Shown in pieces: positions 12,198 to 24,661 of a DNA stretch of 64,000 bases (within the stretch, counting starts at the first letter, position 1; each line of letters begins with the position of its first letter). The notes under the pieces are model-generated. The model had not been told where the DNA came from. It did no database searches and worked only from the letters and a program-made list of their open reading frames with translations. This DNA comes from Dipetalonema caudispina (lineage: Eukaryota > Nematoda > Chromadorea > Rhabditida > Onchocercidae): positions 1 through 64,000 of the forward strand of contig JABVXV010000198.1 of assembly GCA_013365325.1 (NCBI GenBank), given 5' to 3'. The translations under genes were made by a program, and so were the position numbers.

Positions 12198-13757
12198 GTA
12201 TCAAATTTTTTTTTTTACTTACCATTTCAAAAAAAAAAACACACACAACAATGAATATGGATGAACTATTCCACAATAGTTTCATTTTTTTTTTCGATTA
12301 GTATTATTCGAAAAATTTGTTAACATTCTATCAATATACTCTCTAAAAAAAAAAAAAAAAAAAATCACTTCAAAAAATTGTTGATAAATTAAACTTTAAG
12401 TAAGATTGATAAGAAAATTTAATAGAAAAATTTTAGCATCTAATCTTAGCCACTTTTTTTTTTTTTTAAAAATTAAACTATAATCGATATGGAAATACTT
12501 TTGCAACAAATCTCTGTTGAAAAGATTATTTCTTTTATAATTTTAACAATATTTCTTAATTTCTTCTATCACTCATTTAGCTATTTTTTTTTTTTTTTAT
12601 ATTTTACATAAACATTATGATGAAAGTATTTTAGGAGCCAAAATATTTTTGAAGCCAAGAGAGGAAATTTTTTGAAAGCCAAGAAAAGATAAAAAGCATG
12701 TAATCTTTGTCTTCTTAAATTTCTTTTCTTTCTCTTCAATTTCTACCTGATATTATCTACTTTTATTTCTATTCTCCCCTCTCTCTCTCTCCCTCTCTCT
12801 CTCTCGCTTTTTCTTTTTTTTTCTTCTTTTTTTTTAATCAACTGCAACTTTTTAGTCGCAACAACTTTTTTTTTGAAAAATTTGGCTTCTTCTTAATTGT
12901 GTTTGTAATTAGCTAAGTAACAATAACAGACAATCCAATTAATATCTAATTAATTAAGTGATTATATCAAATTATTTGATTGATTCAAATTTGCTAATTA
13001 CATGATATGTTAAATCCATTACAATTATATGCATTTCAAGTTCTAAATTTTAATTTCGAATTAAAAATTTTAAAGTTTTATGTGGAAATTGCTTATTGCA
13101 GCACAAAAATTAATGTACAATTTATCATCAATGATGTGATTGATATTTGTTAGTTAAGGAAATGGAAGAATTGATTGCTTTGAGTTAGACGTTGACGTAC
13201 GTGTATTGTATAATTAAAATATTTATTTTCTTAATAAATTATTCATTTATTAATTGATTATCAAAATTTATGTTATCCCATGTATTGTTTAAATGTTGTA
13301 GAGTTAATTATATTACTTATCAGATTATGGGATGTTATGTAATGATATGAGAAATTATGTGAAATTTAAATGAGTAATTTTGTTGCAAAATTAGTTTATG
13401 GTAAAAAAGAAAAAAAAAAATAGCAGATTATCAGGATGATATAAGAGAAAAAGTTGAAAATAAGTGTATCGCGAAGTGTTGTTAATTAATATTAAATTCA
13501 TGCAAAAGATTGCTATAAAGAAGGATTTTTGTAGGAGAGGAGGAATGAGAAGTGTAATTTACGATGAATTGATATATAGTTACCTTAATTTATTGAAAAA
13601 AAAAAAAAAAAAAAAGGACATTCCGTATAAGTTTTGTTATCGTGAAACTGTGATATGTCTTCGAACGGTTATTGTCTAAGAATTGTATATTTGGAAATTA
13701 TTACTTTTTTTCTTTTTTTTTTATCTTGGAATTACCTCGTTCTTTCTTGCTTTTCCA
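11770..13757. other. AT-rich spacer with homopolymer runs and a CT repeat
   Basis: Runs of A or T of 15-35 bases are frequent (for example 12164-12195 and 12345-12364), plus a CT-rich microsatellite. I see no convincing exon. The spacer must hold the 3' end of the Cys-rich gene and the promoter of wdfy-2. Confidence 0.5.
12775..12806. repeat. CT dinucleotide microsatellite
   Basis: An interrupted (CT)n run inside a pyrimidine-rich stretch. Confidence 0.8.
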
Positions 13758-13794
13758 GGTGCAAATATTTATCCGCTTTTAATCGAAATAATAC

Positions 13795-16700
13795 ATGGCT
13801 GCAGTGATAAATGCGAGGCCAAGTTCTTTAACTCGATGTAGTATGGGTACTGGAAAGCCAGGTTATCTCAGTTTGTTATTATTTGAGTTTCCGAAAACAA
13901 AATTTGTCTGTATAATTAATTAAAAAGTTCGTTGTAGATGATTCATAGTACTATTTGCAGTAAAGCTGGGCTGTTTCGAAATTTGATGTTATTTAACAAA
14001 CTTTGATTAATTGAAATTACTTATTTGATTATGTCATATTATTGAGATAAATTTAGTTTTGTTACACAAAATCGAAGGACAGATATCACGTGTAAATGGA
14101 GTACATTTGTTAAGTACTGAAGAAGGAGTGGTAACAATCAGTGATGACCGATCATTACGTATCTACCTGAAACGTGATAATGAACAATTCTGGCCGTCTA
14201 TCTATCATTACCTGCCATTTTCCCCCAATTCGATGCATTTCGATGAGGACAAGTTAAGGTGTCGTTTTTTTCTTTTGTTCGCTTGTTACCACTATGCAAC
14301 AATATTTCAACAAGAAAATGAAGAAAGAAAAGACGAAAAAAGTAAATTATACTTTTTCACTGATTGGCGTGATGCTGTAATGGAAGGATTTCGGAATGGA
14401 GGAAACAGATTCCAGATAAATGAAGGCTAGGATAGCTAGTAATGTCGTTGTGTAAAATTACTACTAGTAGGGATTATCTTTTAGTTTGAAATAATGTCCT
14501 TTCTTACAGGCTTTTTGTCGGTCTTATCAACGGCAGTGTTTATGAGTATAGAGTGGCAGAAGACATGAACAGTTTGTCGGAACAACGCCACTGGATGGCA
14601 CATTTGAGTGTGGTTACTGCTGTACTCTATTCACCGGAAGCTGAACTGATTTTCAGTTGCAGCAAAGATAAGACAACGGTTTGGCATTGTTCGGAGACCT
14701 CTGTAAAAATGGGTTAGCTCCAAGATTATCGCCATATAACTTTTCTTTTTGTAATATTTTTGAAAAGTCCATGTAATAATCTTTGAGAAAATGGAAAATT
14801 CGAAGTGACTGTGGTTGTGCCTAACCAGTACCAACATGGAATCTATTGATTGCGAGATCCTAGTACTGATTTTCTCTAAACAAAAATCGATTGTAGCGTT
14901 AAAGGATTTAACTTAGAAAAGAATTATTCAATCATTTGATGAGCAAAGTGAGCCAACATCTTCTCCGTCAAAAACCGACCGTATAGCCAAGTATTTAAGT
15001 TATCCTTATTGCCTACAGTTGGTAATGGTTTAGACAATTCAAAAATAGCTATAGAAAATTTGCTTCAGCTTTCAAATCAGAAAATATACATTTCTTTATT
15101 AACGGTTTGCTTCTTCCTAATTGACATTTTCTGTTTATTTAGCTTCGAAATTTGTAGCTTTTCGGAATTATCATGGATGAATCACCTGTTAACAATAATG
15201 ATTATTTGTTACAGGATCCTATGCTGGCGAATCAGGCTTCACGGCATTGGAATTCGATGTAGCATCGAAATTTATTTTTTTGGGCGATTCCAGTGGTGGT
15301 ATTATTCTGTTACGCTTGAATGGTCCGGAATCAAATGTCGTCACCACCCTTTCTGCACATACAAGTTGGTTGCATAAGTTAGAATCTCTGCTAATATATA
15401 TGCATATGTAATGGAATAATGCATACGCATATAACAATGCCTACTAAAATATGACTGTAGCGAGAAAGATAACGAAATACAACGACAGTGTTCCGCATAT
15501 TTTCCCATACCTCATTTTTGTGAAAAACTTCAAAGAAATAAGGAAGTTATTGTCGTCATCGGTGCCATGACTTCATGGGAGATCTGCTGTACAAGTATGG
15601 AGATAACATGTTAACCGGTGTCTCTTTTGATATAATTGTTTCTTGTTTATACCTTTAAATTTTCCTCAGAAAGCTCTTTTTGAGAAAGCGATATTTTCAG
15701 CTGCTTATGCTCATTTTGCTTTTAGACACCATAACATCGCTGGCTTGGGATTCAGAACGTCAATTATTGTTTTCAGCAGGAGCCGATCACCTTGTTATCA
15801 TGTGGGATATTGGTGGAAAGAAAGGACAAGCATTTGAATTGAAGTAAGCTTCCCGATCTTTCCATATTGGTTAAGAATTATACAAATTTTGGATTAATAA
15901 TTCAAGCTAACATTTATGCTACTTGCTAGGCTTGAAACAAAAGTCTTTTCCGTCTGGTTTTTTTTTTTTCTACTTTTGGGTGCTATCATATTGAGTAGTA
16001 TTTGCTGTTATTGGTATGAATATTAACTTTCATGGAAAATTATATACAAGTAAATTTGTGAAATTTTACTATTACTTAAATGCTACGTCTGCATTTTAGT
16101 GCCCACAACAACAAACTAACATGCCTACGATATGCACAACATAAGAAAAGGCTTTTTTCGGCAGATGAAGATGGTAGTTTAGTTTGTTGGGACATGACTG
16201 CGAAACGCGTAGAAACACCGGGATGGAAAACGAGTGATAGTTGTCAGCTGTGTGACTCGCCATTTTTCTGGAACTTTCGAGAAATGTGGGATAAAAAGGT
16301 GACACAAAATATTCTATTATTATTCCCTTCATATTTGTTATCAATTCTAAAACTGTTCTTTATAGAAATTATTACAAATACATAATTTTAGTATCTCTAC
16401 AAGCTACCATGCAATTTCAAAATCTTTTTAAAATCATTGAAATGTGAATACCTACTTTTTAAAATATGTTTTAGGTGGTTGGTTTACGTCAACATCATTG
16501 CCGTACTTGTGGCAATGCCGTATGCGCCAAATGTTGTACCAATACGACGAGATACCCACCAATGGGTTACGAATTACCAGTTAGGATATGCAATGCTTGT
16601 CAATCTCGAATGCAACAGTTCCCCGACCAGTTCGAGTAAGTTTATTGAAAAGAATTACCAAAGTACTGTTTAATAGTTCTAGTTGAGACCTGTATATGAT

Positions 16701-17164
16701 AGGGTGTCAAGAATTTGATTTAGAGTTTATCATGTCGACTGTTGGAAAATGTCTGTTTGAGCTTTTGATTCTTAAATTTTATGCTATCTGATTGCCCCTT
16801 ACGACTGTCTGCAATGCTATTTGGAATCATGATCTTAAAGGAAACCGCAGTGTCTCATTTCTTGCTGGCGTATGCTTGATGCAATGCATGGATCTTCCCT
16901 TAATATGATCATATTAACTCTTCACCTGTTTCTGACCTTTCTCCTGGTTTGACCGTCATAGATTTTTACGAAATCATCATCTTTCTTACTTTTTTGCATC
17001 TTTTAGAAAATCCTTCTTTCAATTTCAGCCTTACCTCATTGGCAGTCGTTTCGGAGTTACGCCAAGGTGTCATATGCATGCATTTGCAAGAATCGACAGG
17101 TCGTCTTGTAACAGCTGGTTCTGACCGAATTTTGATGATTTGGGATGTGAAGCAACTGGTCTAA
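13795..17164 (+). CDS. wdfy-2: WD40 and FYVE domain protein WDFY2 orthologue
   Basis: Early-endosome adaptor that binds PI3P through a FYVE finger set within a WD40 propeller. Eight exons join in phase: 13795-13861, 14057-14258, 14510-14712, 15215-15364, 15726-15843, 16100-16298, 16475-16635, 17029-17164; about 411 residues, close to the 400 of human WDFY2. Blocks matching the family include LKRDNEQFWPS, TTVWHCSE, VIMWDIGGKKG, SDSCQLCDSPFFWNF and the FYVE motif RQHHCRTCG...AVCAKCC...VRICNAC. It ends in a last WD repeat (LMIWDVKQ). A pyrimidine-rich acceptor at 13757-13758, 37 bases before the ATG, is a likely spliced-leader site. The start is supported by the MAAVIN... N-terminus, similar to the family. 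Confidence 0.93.
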
Positions 17165-18522
17165 ACAGAAACATGCAAGATTGAGTTTATCTTTTTTTAC
17201 CCAAGCGCCTTGTTCATAGTTTCTTCAATGGTTTCTAGAAAACACTTTGAAAGTCCTCATTCTCCATCGTACACTGTATTATTTTGGTGATTCGAGCAGA
17301 GTAAATAACGGAAAAGGTGATTCGTAGCATGTATAAACGGTGGACAAAAATACAGCGACTTCGACAGAAGTTCATTTGTTCATAGTTAAAGCAGTCTACC
17401 TCAGTCTGCTCACTATCTCTGAAGCTGGATATAATTTTCAACGGTCGAATTTTCGTTGAATGGTTTGGCACTACAATTTGATGACGGAAGTTTGTTGTCA
17501 GATTGGGAAGTCAGCAATGTTGTGGTGTTGTGATGGATTTAAATTGGGAACATTTTTTTGAAGATAATGTATGAAGTGGCTTTGCAGAACTTATTAAGTT
17601 GTCTCGAAGTGCTCAGAATTCGAGTAAATTACGATTCCTTTGTTTGCACTGCATTCCTTTGCATCTGTGATATCAAATGCTGGCAATATACCTTCCGGTT
17701 AACTCTTCCTTTTTTAATTTCCTTTTTTTATTTTGCCATGTTCTACACTATGAAACTGCACAGTAAAATTTGCTACATAAAATAATATCACATCTCTTCA
17801 TATACTTATGTTTCTTTATGATTTCTTAATTGGAAATAAAACGAAAATGAAAGTATTTGGAATCTTGTATTTTAATTCGATTAGTTTTACTTCCAACAAA
17901 AGAACATATGCATTATTCGCACTATCATATAGTAAGGAGTGGAATTATGTCAGTTGGGCCCGCATTTTTCGTTTAGTACGTTGTACAGTTCATAACGCTA
18001 GCAATTTAATAGGTCTTAGCACTGTACATCAGATAGAATTCGAAATTCACAACTGATAGTTTTTTTTTTTTCTGTTTTCTTTTAATCCTTTTTTTTTTTT
18101 TTTTTTTCTTTATTTTCTTGCATAAACTATGACAGAATTCGTGGATTTCCGCAGAACAGTTTATGATTTTGAACTTGGATCTCTTTAAATCATGCAGAAG
18201 GATTATTTTTGTCGACATATTCATCTATACACAACATCTTTACTGTATGCACTTTGAAACCTCTATTGGCTCCGGTGCAGAGACAATGATTACAGGGTAT
18301 TGTTAATATTTTCATTCTTAAGTCCCTATCTCGTTCATCAGACACGAACATGTCAAGAGTTGACACTTAGTTCTCTTTGTTATATAGAGGAACGTTGGTA
18401 TAGACATTATTTAATTTTAAGGTTGCAGATCACAGTATAAAGTGCGCTTATTTTATAGTAATAGCATTAAAACACACATCCAAACGGGGAGATCATGGAA
18501 AATTCATTATTGAACCAGCATC
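17165..18522. other. Convergent intergenic region
   Basis: 3' flanks of wdfy-2 (plus) and TOE1 (minus). It has poly-T runs near 18061-18110. The open frames here are short and have no splice or family support. Confidence 0.5.
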
Positions 18523-21500
18523 CTATGGAATGGAAGAGGATTGGTCTTTCAACAGTCTGCGATTTCGTTCACGTTCAATTTCGATCCATTTTGCTACATG
18601 ATCATCTGCTGCTTTGATGTAATCGCTTTTATGAAGTACCAGTGGTACCATCATGCCTGGTAAAGCCATTCGATTGCCTGAAATATAATCTGTTTAGAAT
18701 GCCTGACTCATCGGTGAAGCAACACGAATCAAACCACCACTTTCAAACATTAGTCTGAGAGATATTCGTGAAAAAGAAAAAATTTTCATACATCCAAATA
18801 TTTCGAAACATTGCTTCATCATCAGACAATTTTCCGAATCTGTTGCTGTTATAAAACCTGAAACCTGACTAAACTTTTAATTTTCTATGGAACACTTACC
18901 ACATTTCGGATCAAAGTTCCCAGCTCGCAAAAGATTCATACGCTGCATAAACACCACTGCAAAACCCGTCATAAATGAGTCCACACCAGCACGATGGCAA
19001 CCTAAATAAGTTAGAGCTGATTTTAGAAAGATACTATGAAATCTTCAAGTCTTGCAAGACTTCAATTTTTTGGACTTTTAAAATGCCCTAATTAATGGTT
19101 AAAAATATAAAACTCAACTAGAAAATAGGTCTCGGTTATCTTAGACCGAGCAAAACCAATTAATTATCTTTACATTGGAACGAGGTTAATTTCAAAGGCG
19201 AGAAGTTGTCGAACATAAAGAACTAAGAAAGTTGAAATATGGACAAGATGAGAATAAACGATTCCATCTTGATAATGATGGTCATATTAATTCCCGAAAC
19301 TTCGAAGCAGAAAGTAATTAGTTGGCTATATAAAGTTAGAAAACAAACAGTATTAAATAAAATAATATTAATTCGAAGAAAACAAACTTTTGAAATCAAN
19401 NNNNNNNNNNNNNNNNNNNNNNNNNNNNNNNNNNNNNNNNNNNNNNNNNNNNNNNNNNNNNNNNNNNNNNNNNNNNNNNNNNNNNNNNNNNNNNNNNNNT
19501 AATCGTATCTTCTTTTTCGCCTTTCACGAACCTGAGAGTAACATTAGATAATGAAACTTATCTTACCTAAATCTGCTAGTAAAATCAACAGTCTTCTTGA
19601 AACAATCCGGAATAGTGTCAAAAGTAATTTTTTTTATACAAAGGCAACAATTCAAACATTAATACTAAATTACTGCCAGAACTTAAGAAAATAAAACGTT
19701 CAAAACTTTAAGTGAAAGGTCATATAAGCAATATAAGCAACGGCTTACCTTTGCTTGCTTTTGGTCCTCCAAGCTCAATAGGATGTCAACGTCATGTAGA
19801 TACGAACAGTTCTTGGCGCGACAGAATCCATAGTTCTGTAAAATAGCATAATTTGATTTAATCCACGTTGGCTTCACTTTTTTTAATGTTGGTTCATTTG
19901 ATTAAATACCCAATCCATCACGGTTATAAATGCAGGAGAAATGTACAAAAATTTACTGGAATGAAATGTAACTGAACATCCTTCAAGCTACTTTATTTTC
20001 ATTACAGTGAGTACATTCCAAACACTCTAAACACACAAAACGACAACTATTGGAATTTGCGATATTTGCCATCAAAAATAAACACAGTAAGCATTTTATA
20101 ACTTTACTCTTTAAACAAATTAGAAATTAACTTCTACAGCAGTCAATTCCTCAAGTATTTGTCATTTCAGACACAGGATTTTGAAGCCCCGGAATACATA
20201 CCCATCTCATTACTTTTGAATTCCTATAAATCTTCTTGTCCTGAAATGCCTATCCCTTTTAGCAGTACTCTGCAAGGCACATTATGAATCGGGAAGATTG
20301 CATAACAACACTAACATCGTTTTCAGTAAAGAATGACTAATGAATGCGAGAATTGAAAAACTCACCGAATATCGTTTGCAAAGTAAATTCTTTTGTTCAT
20401 CACTAATAGGACAAGGCTCCACCAAACCACTTGCATCGAAATTATTGGGCAATTTACAATCAACTATGTCAACAGTACTCTTCAAATGAGTTTCTGCAGA
20501 TGTGAAATCGAATTCAATGCTTACATATAATCGATTGCGTGCTTGTTCAATTGCATTTTCACGTTGACTGCAATTTTTGGGATATTTGAAACAGCTATTT
20601 TTTATTATTGTCACGAGAACAATTTTAGGTGAAAGCAACAACAGATTGATTGTACAAAATCTGACACTGTGTTGCAAAAAATTCCGTATAAACCATTGGT
20701 CTGTCCTTATTTAGACACAAAAAGGTTTTGTTTTCATTTTAAATAAAAAGTATTAGACAGTACCACTTCCTGAAAACATATTCTAGAAAGGATGCTTTAA
20801 ATCGTGTGACATATTCTGCGATGTATTTCGAGTCATAGAGACCAGGAATGTTTTCCGGCAATAGAAACCAGTCAGAAACATTGACGACGAATTCACTGAA
20901 TGTCTCCGGTAAAACACTGTAGAAGTGCTGATAAATGAAGGACAAATCAATAAGTCCATTATGTAATGTAATCGGAACAGCGGCACATAACACTTCATGC
21001 CATAATGTCTTCATTGTGTTTCCCTGGAAGATTTCATAATGCGAACCCGTCAAAGCTTTGGAACTTAAGCTATGTTCTTCTTGGTTAAATAGGTAAGAGT
21101 TTCTTTTTTTCGAAACGATTAAAGGCCTACTTTAGCATTATATATCATGGTTAGAGAAACTGCTTAGAAATCAACTTACCTTTTCAGTATTATTGTCATA
21201 CGGAATGCCTAAACTGATCCACCGATTAAAATCAAATTTGTGTTTCGACAAAAACTGAAACCCATCTGCTTCAACGATAAACGGTACGGTGCATAATGTA
21301 AGTATATTGAAAACCTGAAACAAATTAACTAAATACCAACTCGAAATTGTTCAAATCGATTATATCGGATAATATACTTCTGCTAAATATTACTTTCTCA
21401 TTCTAGTACATCATAACACACGACTGTTGCGATAAGAAATATTTTCAAAAGGAAGCTATAGATGGTATCATAAATTATCTTTATCTAAGGTAAATATTGC

Positions 21501-22578
21501 TAAAAGATAACTGAAATCGAACCTGACATTTGTACTTGAGCTTCTTCTTCGCATCTGTTTCTTTCCTACTTACTAACTGAAACGTCGCAATACCAACGGA
21601 AAGCACCGAACGGGTCTGAGCGCTTTGTCGGATAACATTATATCGCTCTTCCAACGATTTTGCTAACCATCCTTTTTGCATTCCCAAACCACTAAGTTCC
21701 TGAATAAAAAATTAAATTAAAAAAGTTTTCCTTTTTTCACAGTTTCCAAGGGTAAGAATAACCTGTTGGTAATAACTTCATGCATTTTTACGTAGATGAA
21801 CTGAATATAACTCAAAAAAGCTTGAAATACACTGAATAAAAAATAAGCAACAATTATACAAATACTTACTTAAAGAATAAACTTAGATAGTACATTCAGT
21901 CACATCTCACTACAGAAAATGATTTCCAGATCCAAACTGATACTCTTATTTTACATGTAACTAAAAAAAAAAAAAAACCTTCAAAAGATAACATACATTC
22001 CATTAATCTTCCTGAAATTTTAATCCTCGTAATGATACGCTAAACCTACCATATACGTAACCTAATTTGGAATCTACTAGTTTATCAATTCTATCAGAAA
22101 CCTTATCACCATTATCTTCTTATTACTATCAATCCATGAATGTTTCATATCACATTTTTTATCTTATCATTTCGTTAATCCTTTGACTAAGTCTTAGAAT
22201 CGAATACGGCTACTTTCTCAGTATATATTTCCAGTACTTATCATTATCAACATAGTAATCCACAAAATCAAACTGGATAATTGATTTTTCAATTTAATCC
22301 TGTAAATCTCAGGAAAATCAATGAAAAAATGTACTAAATGTTTGCTTGTAGCAATATAAATGACATACCAAATCAAGCGATATAAATGATGCATTTCGGA
22401 TAGAAAGCAGAAGATAAGGCCATGTAATATTCAAATTTTCCTTATTCACTTCAATCACGACAATATGCGACAGATAACCTTTATGACTTCGAAAATTACT
22501 TCTGGACAGTGACGTCAAACAACATGCATTGTCACTAGAGGATTCTGTAGTATTACACATCTCTTTGTTAATCACCAT
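18523..22578 (-). CDS. TOE1: TOE1-like DEDD 3' exonuclease (snRNA 3'-end maturation)
   Basis: Nuclear deadenylase-like exonuclease that trims the 3' tails of snRNAs and related small RNAs. Exons: 22578-22369, 21699-21523, 21314-21180, 21023-20764, 20567-20366, 19835-19749, one starting at 19531 that runs into the N gap, 19001-18900, 18677-18523. The first catalytic pair is in SLDLELSGLG, the next Asp in LHNGLIDLSFIYQHFY, and the last His/Asp pair in CHRAGVDSFMTG. Family blocks ETRS/TRSVLSVGIATF and YDSKYIAEYV are present. A CCCH zinc finger (YGFCRAKNCSYLHDVDILL) follows, then a Lys/Arg-rich stretch (VRERRKRRYD), as in human TOE1, where it acts as a nuclear signal. The ATG is two bases after TTTTTTCAG, a likely spliced-leader site. 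Part of the linker is lost in the gap, so the exact length is unknown. Confidence 0.9.
19400..19499. other. Assembly gap (100 N)
   Basis: A fixed block of 100 N, usually a gap of unknown size. It interrupts the TOE1 exon starting at 19531 and hides the linker between the zinc finger/basic region and the final catalytic block. Confidence 1.
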
Positions 22579-22582
22579 CCTG

Positions 22583-24661
22583 AAAAAATGAAATTAACAA
22601 AATTAGACTAAATGATAGATGGTACTTCTATCTTCTAAAAACGAAAGATAACTTGTCAAGTAGCATCGGAGAGATCATATCTGGAATGATAATGATAATA
22701 TTGTATGAACAGAAATGAGAAACTAGCAACCAGATGATGATGATGATGTTCGTACAAGTCTCAAATATGTATCTGATTACTTATCAATTATGATATTTGC
22801 AGGATAAAAGCTAATTATTTAATCTAAACATACATCCTTTTCATAATTCCCGAAAACATTTCTGAGCACTTTTAGCTAACTGATAAGACAGAAATAAATT
22901 ATCCATCTAAGATGTGACTATCAAGCAGTAATTAAGACGGAAGTTATATGATGTATCATCTTGAATTAAATGATACGTACAAGATAGAAAACTTTTAGTT
23001 AACATACAAACGATGATTTGTCGGATAAATGTCAAATGTGGGAAGGAGAATAATGTAAGATAACAATTAGATCGGATTGCATTACGACTATAGTTTTAAA
23101 TAAAAATTGCTGTTAATTTAGAAAATATTATTGAAACTTGTGTGATATATGATGAATGATGAAATGATACTGATCCTAATTGTTGCAAATTTCGAATGAA
23201 ATGATGATGTGGTTAGAATGTACGATGATTGATTGATGTTTGAGTGTGGAATTTCCTGATGAATTTCTGATTACAACATTGTGGTTAATTGATGGATGAC
23301 AGATGAAAAACAATTTTCTTAGATAGAGTGAATATAACTGGATGATGATGATGATGATAACAAGAAAGAATACAGTTTTCAACTTTTCCATCATATCGAG
23401 CATCTAAAAATTTTCTATCATGAAAGTGAACTGATTCATGCAATCGTTAAGAACAAGAAATCTTTGGCTTTCTATCGATGGTGACATATACTTCTGATTT
23501 TTTTTTTTTTCCGCACCAAAATCATGAGCAGATGAGGTAATTTTACTCGGTAGTGATTTGAAGATTCATATAGTTTTGAATTGCATTTCACAAAGTATAA
23601 TCATTGTACATGGGCACATGTATTCATGTTACAACTAATTTCATAAGTTTTAATGTAAACTTTAGAAAAATACAAATTAACTCCATAAATATTGAAATTG
23701 AAAAGGATGATAAGGTAAAATATGTTATTGTATTTAATACGTTGAATAATAAATGATTCAGGCATACTGCAAACAATTTTTGCAACCTATAGAATAAGCT
23801 TAACAATACATAACTTAGTTCATTCGAAGCTTTCCGGATGTTGTTTATTCAGGATTTTATCTACATAGAATATTAAATATTCTGCAGCGATCTTTCAAGG
23901 AAAATAATGGAATAAATTTTAATGAGACAAAGAACCATACATTTTTCTAGTTACTGATAAAGCGATATATTTCGAAGTGCATGCATAAAAATAACAATTA
24001 AATGTAATACATATAGAGAGATGCTCAGTACACTTGTAACAACTTCCCTAATCATAAGAGTACTCAAAATTCCTTTTCTTCTATTCAAAACAAAATTAGC
24101 ATTCAAAACTGAAGACATAAGAAGTCTTTAATGAAAGTAGTGACAATTAAGTTTCCCTCTGAAACAAAACATAATTTTTACTGTCTCTATCTAATTTATA
24201 GATTGGTGGCTTCTCTATACGTTTAAGCACGAAAATGAAAATCTTTCAGATATTCTGTAGACGGTATACCATGTATAACGGACAGAATACGGAATGAAAT
24301 ATTAATCTACCATCACTTCAGAAATTCTTTATCAAACCGTTGCTTTCAAGTGAACATATTAATGAACAAAAAAATCTTAATAGGATAAACATCAAGTAAT
24401 TTGGGACACTGACGCTCATCTGAACGTCACTGCAGGTTTTCTTCTGCATTGAACATGAATAATTTATTTGAACTGCAGTATACTTTGTTAACTAAACTTA
24501 CTTACTAACCTTGAATGACAATTAAAAAATGTGGAAGTTTAGAAGCAACTCTTAAATAAATATCGAATTTTAGGAAGATCACTTAATTCCTTGCTTTCTG
24601 ATAAGAGAAGTAAAACAAAGAGGCACGCCGGCTACTTCTGCAAATATCGCCGGTCCACTGC
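22583..24661. other. Gene-free stretch between TRIC and TOE1
   Basis: AT-rich, with short GAT repeats near 22736-22748 and 23341-23357. No exon is supported. It holds the TOE1 promoter and the 3' flank of the TRIC gene. Confidence 0.5.

Noticed and set aside
17808..18056. 82-codon plus-strand frame after wdfy-2
   Set aside because: No splice sites or homology; likely 3' flank.
19239..19502. Plus-strand frame running into the N gap
   Set aside because: Translation of N and intron sequence within TOE1.
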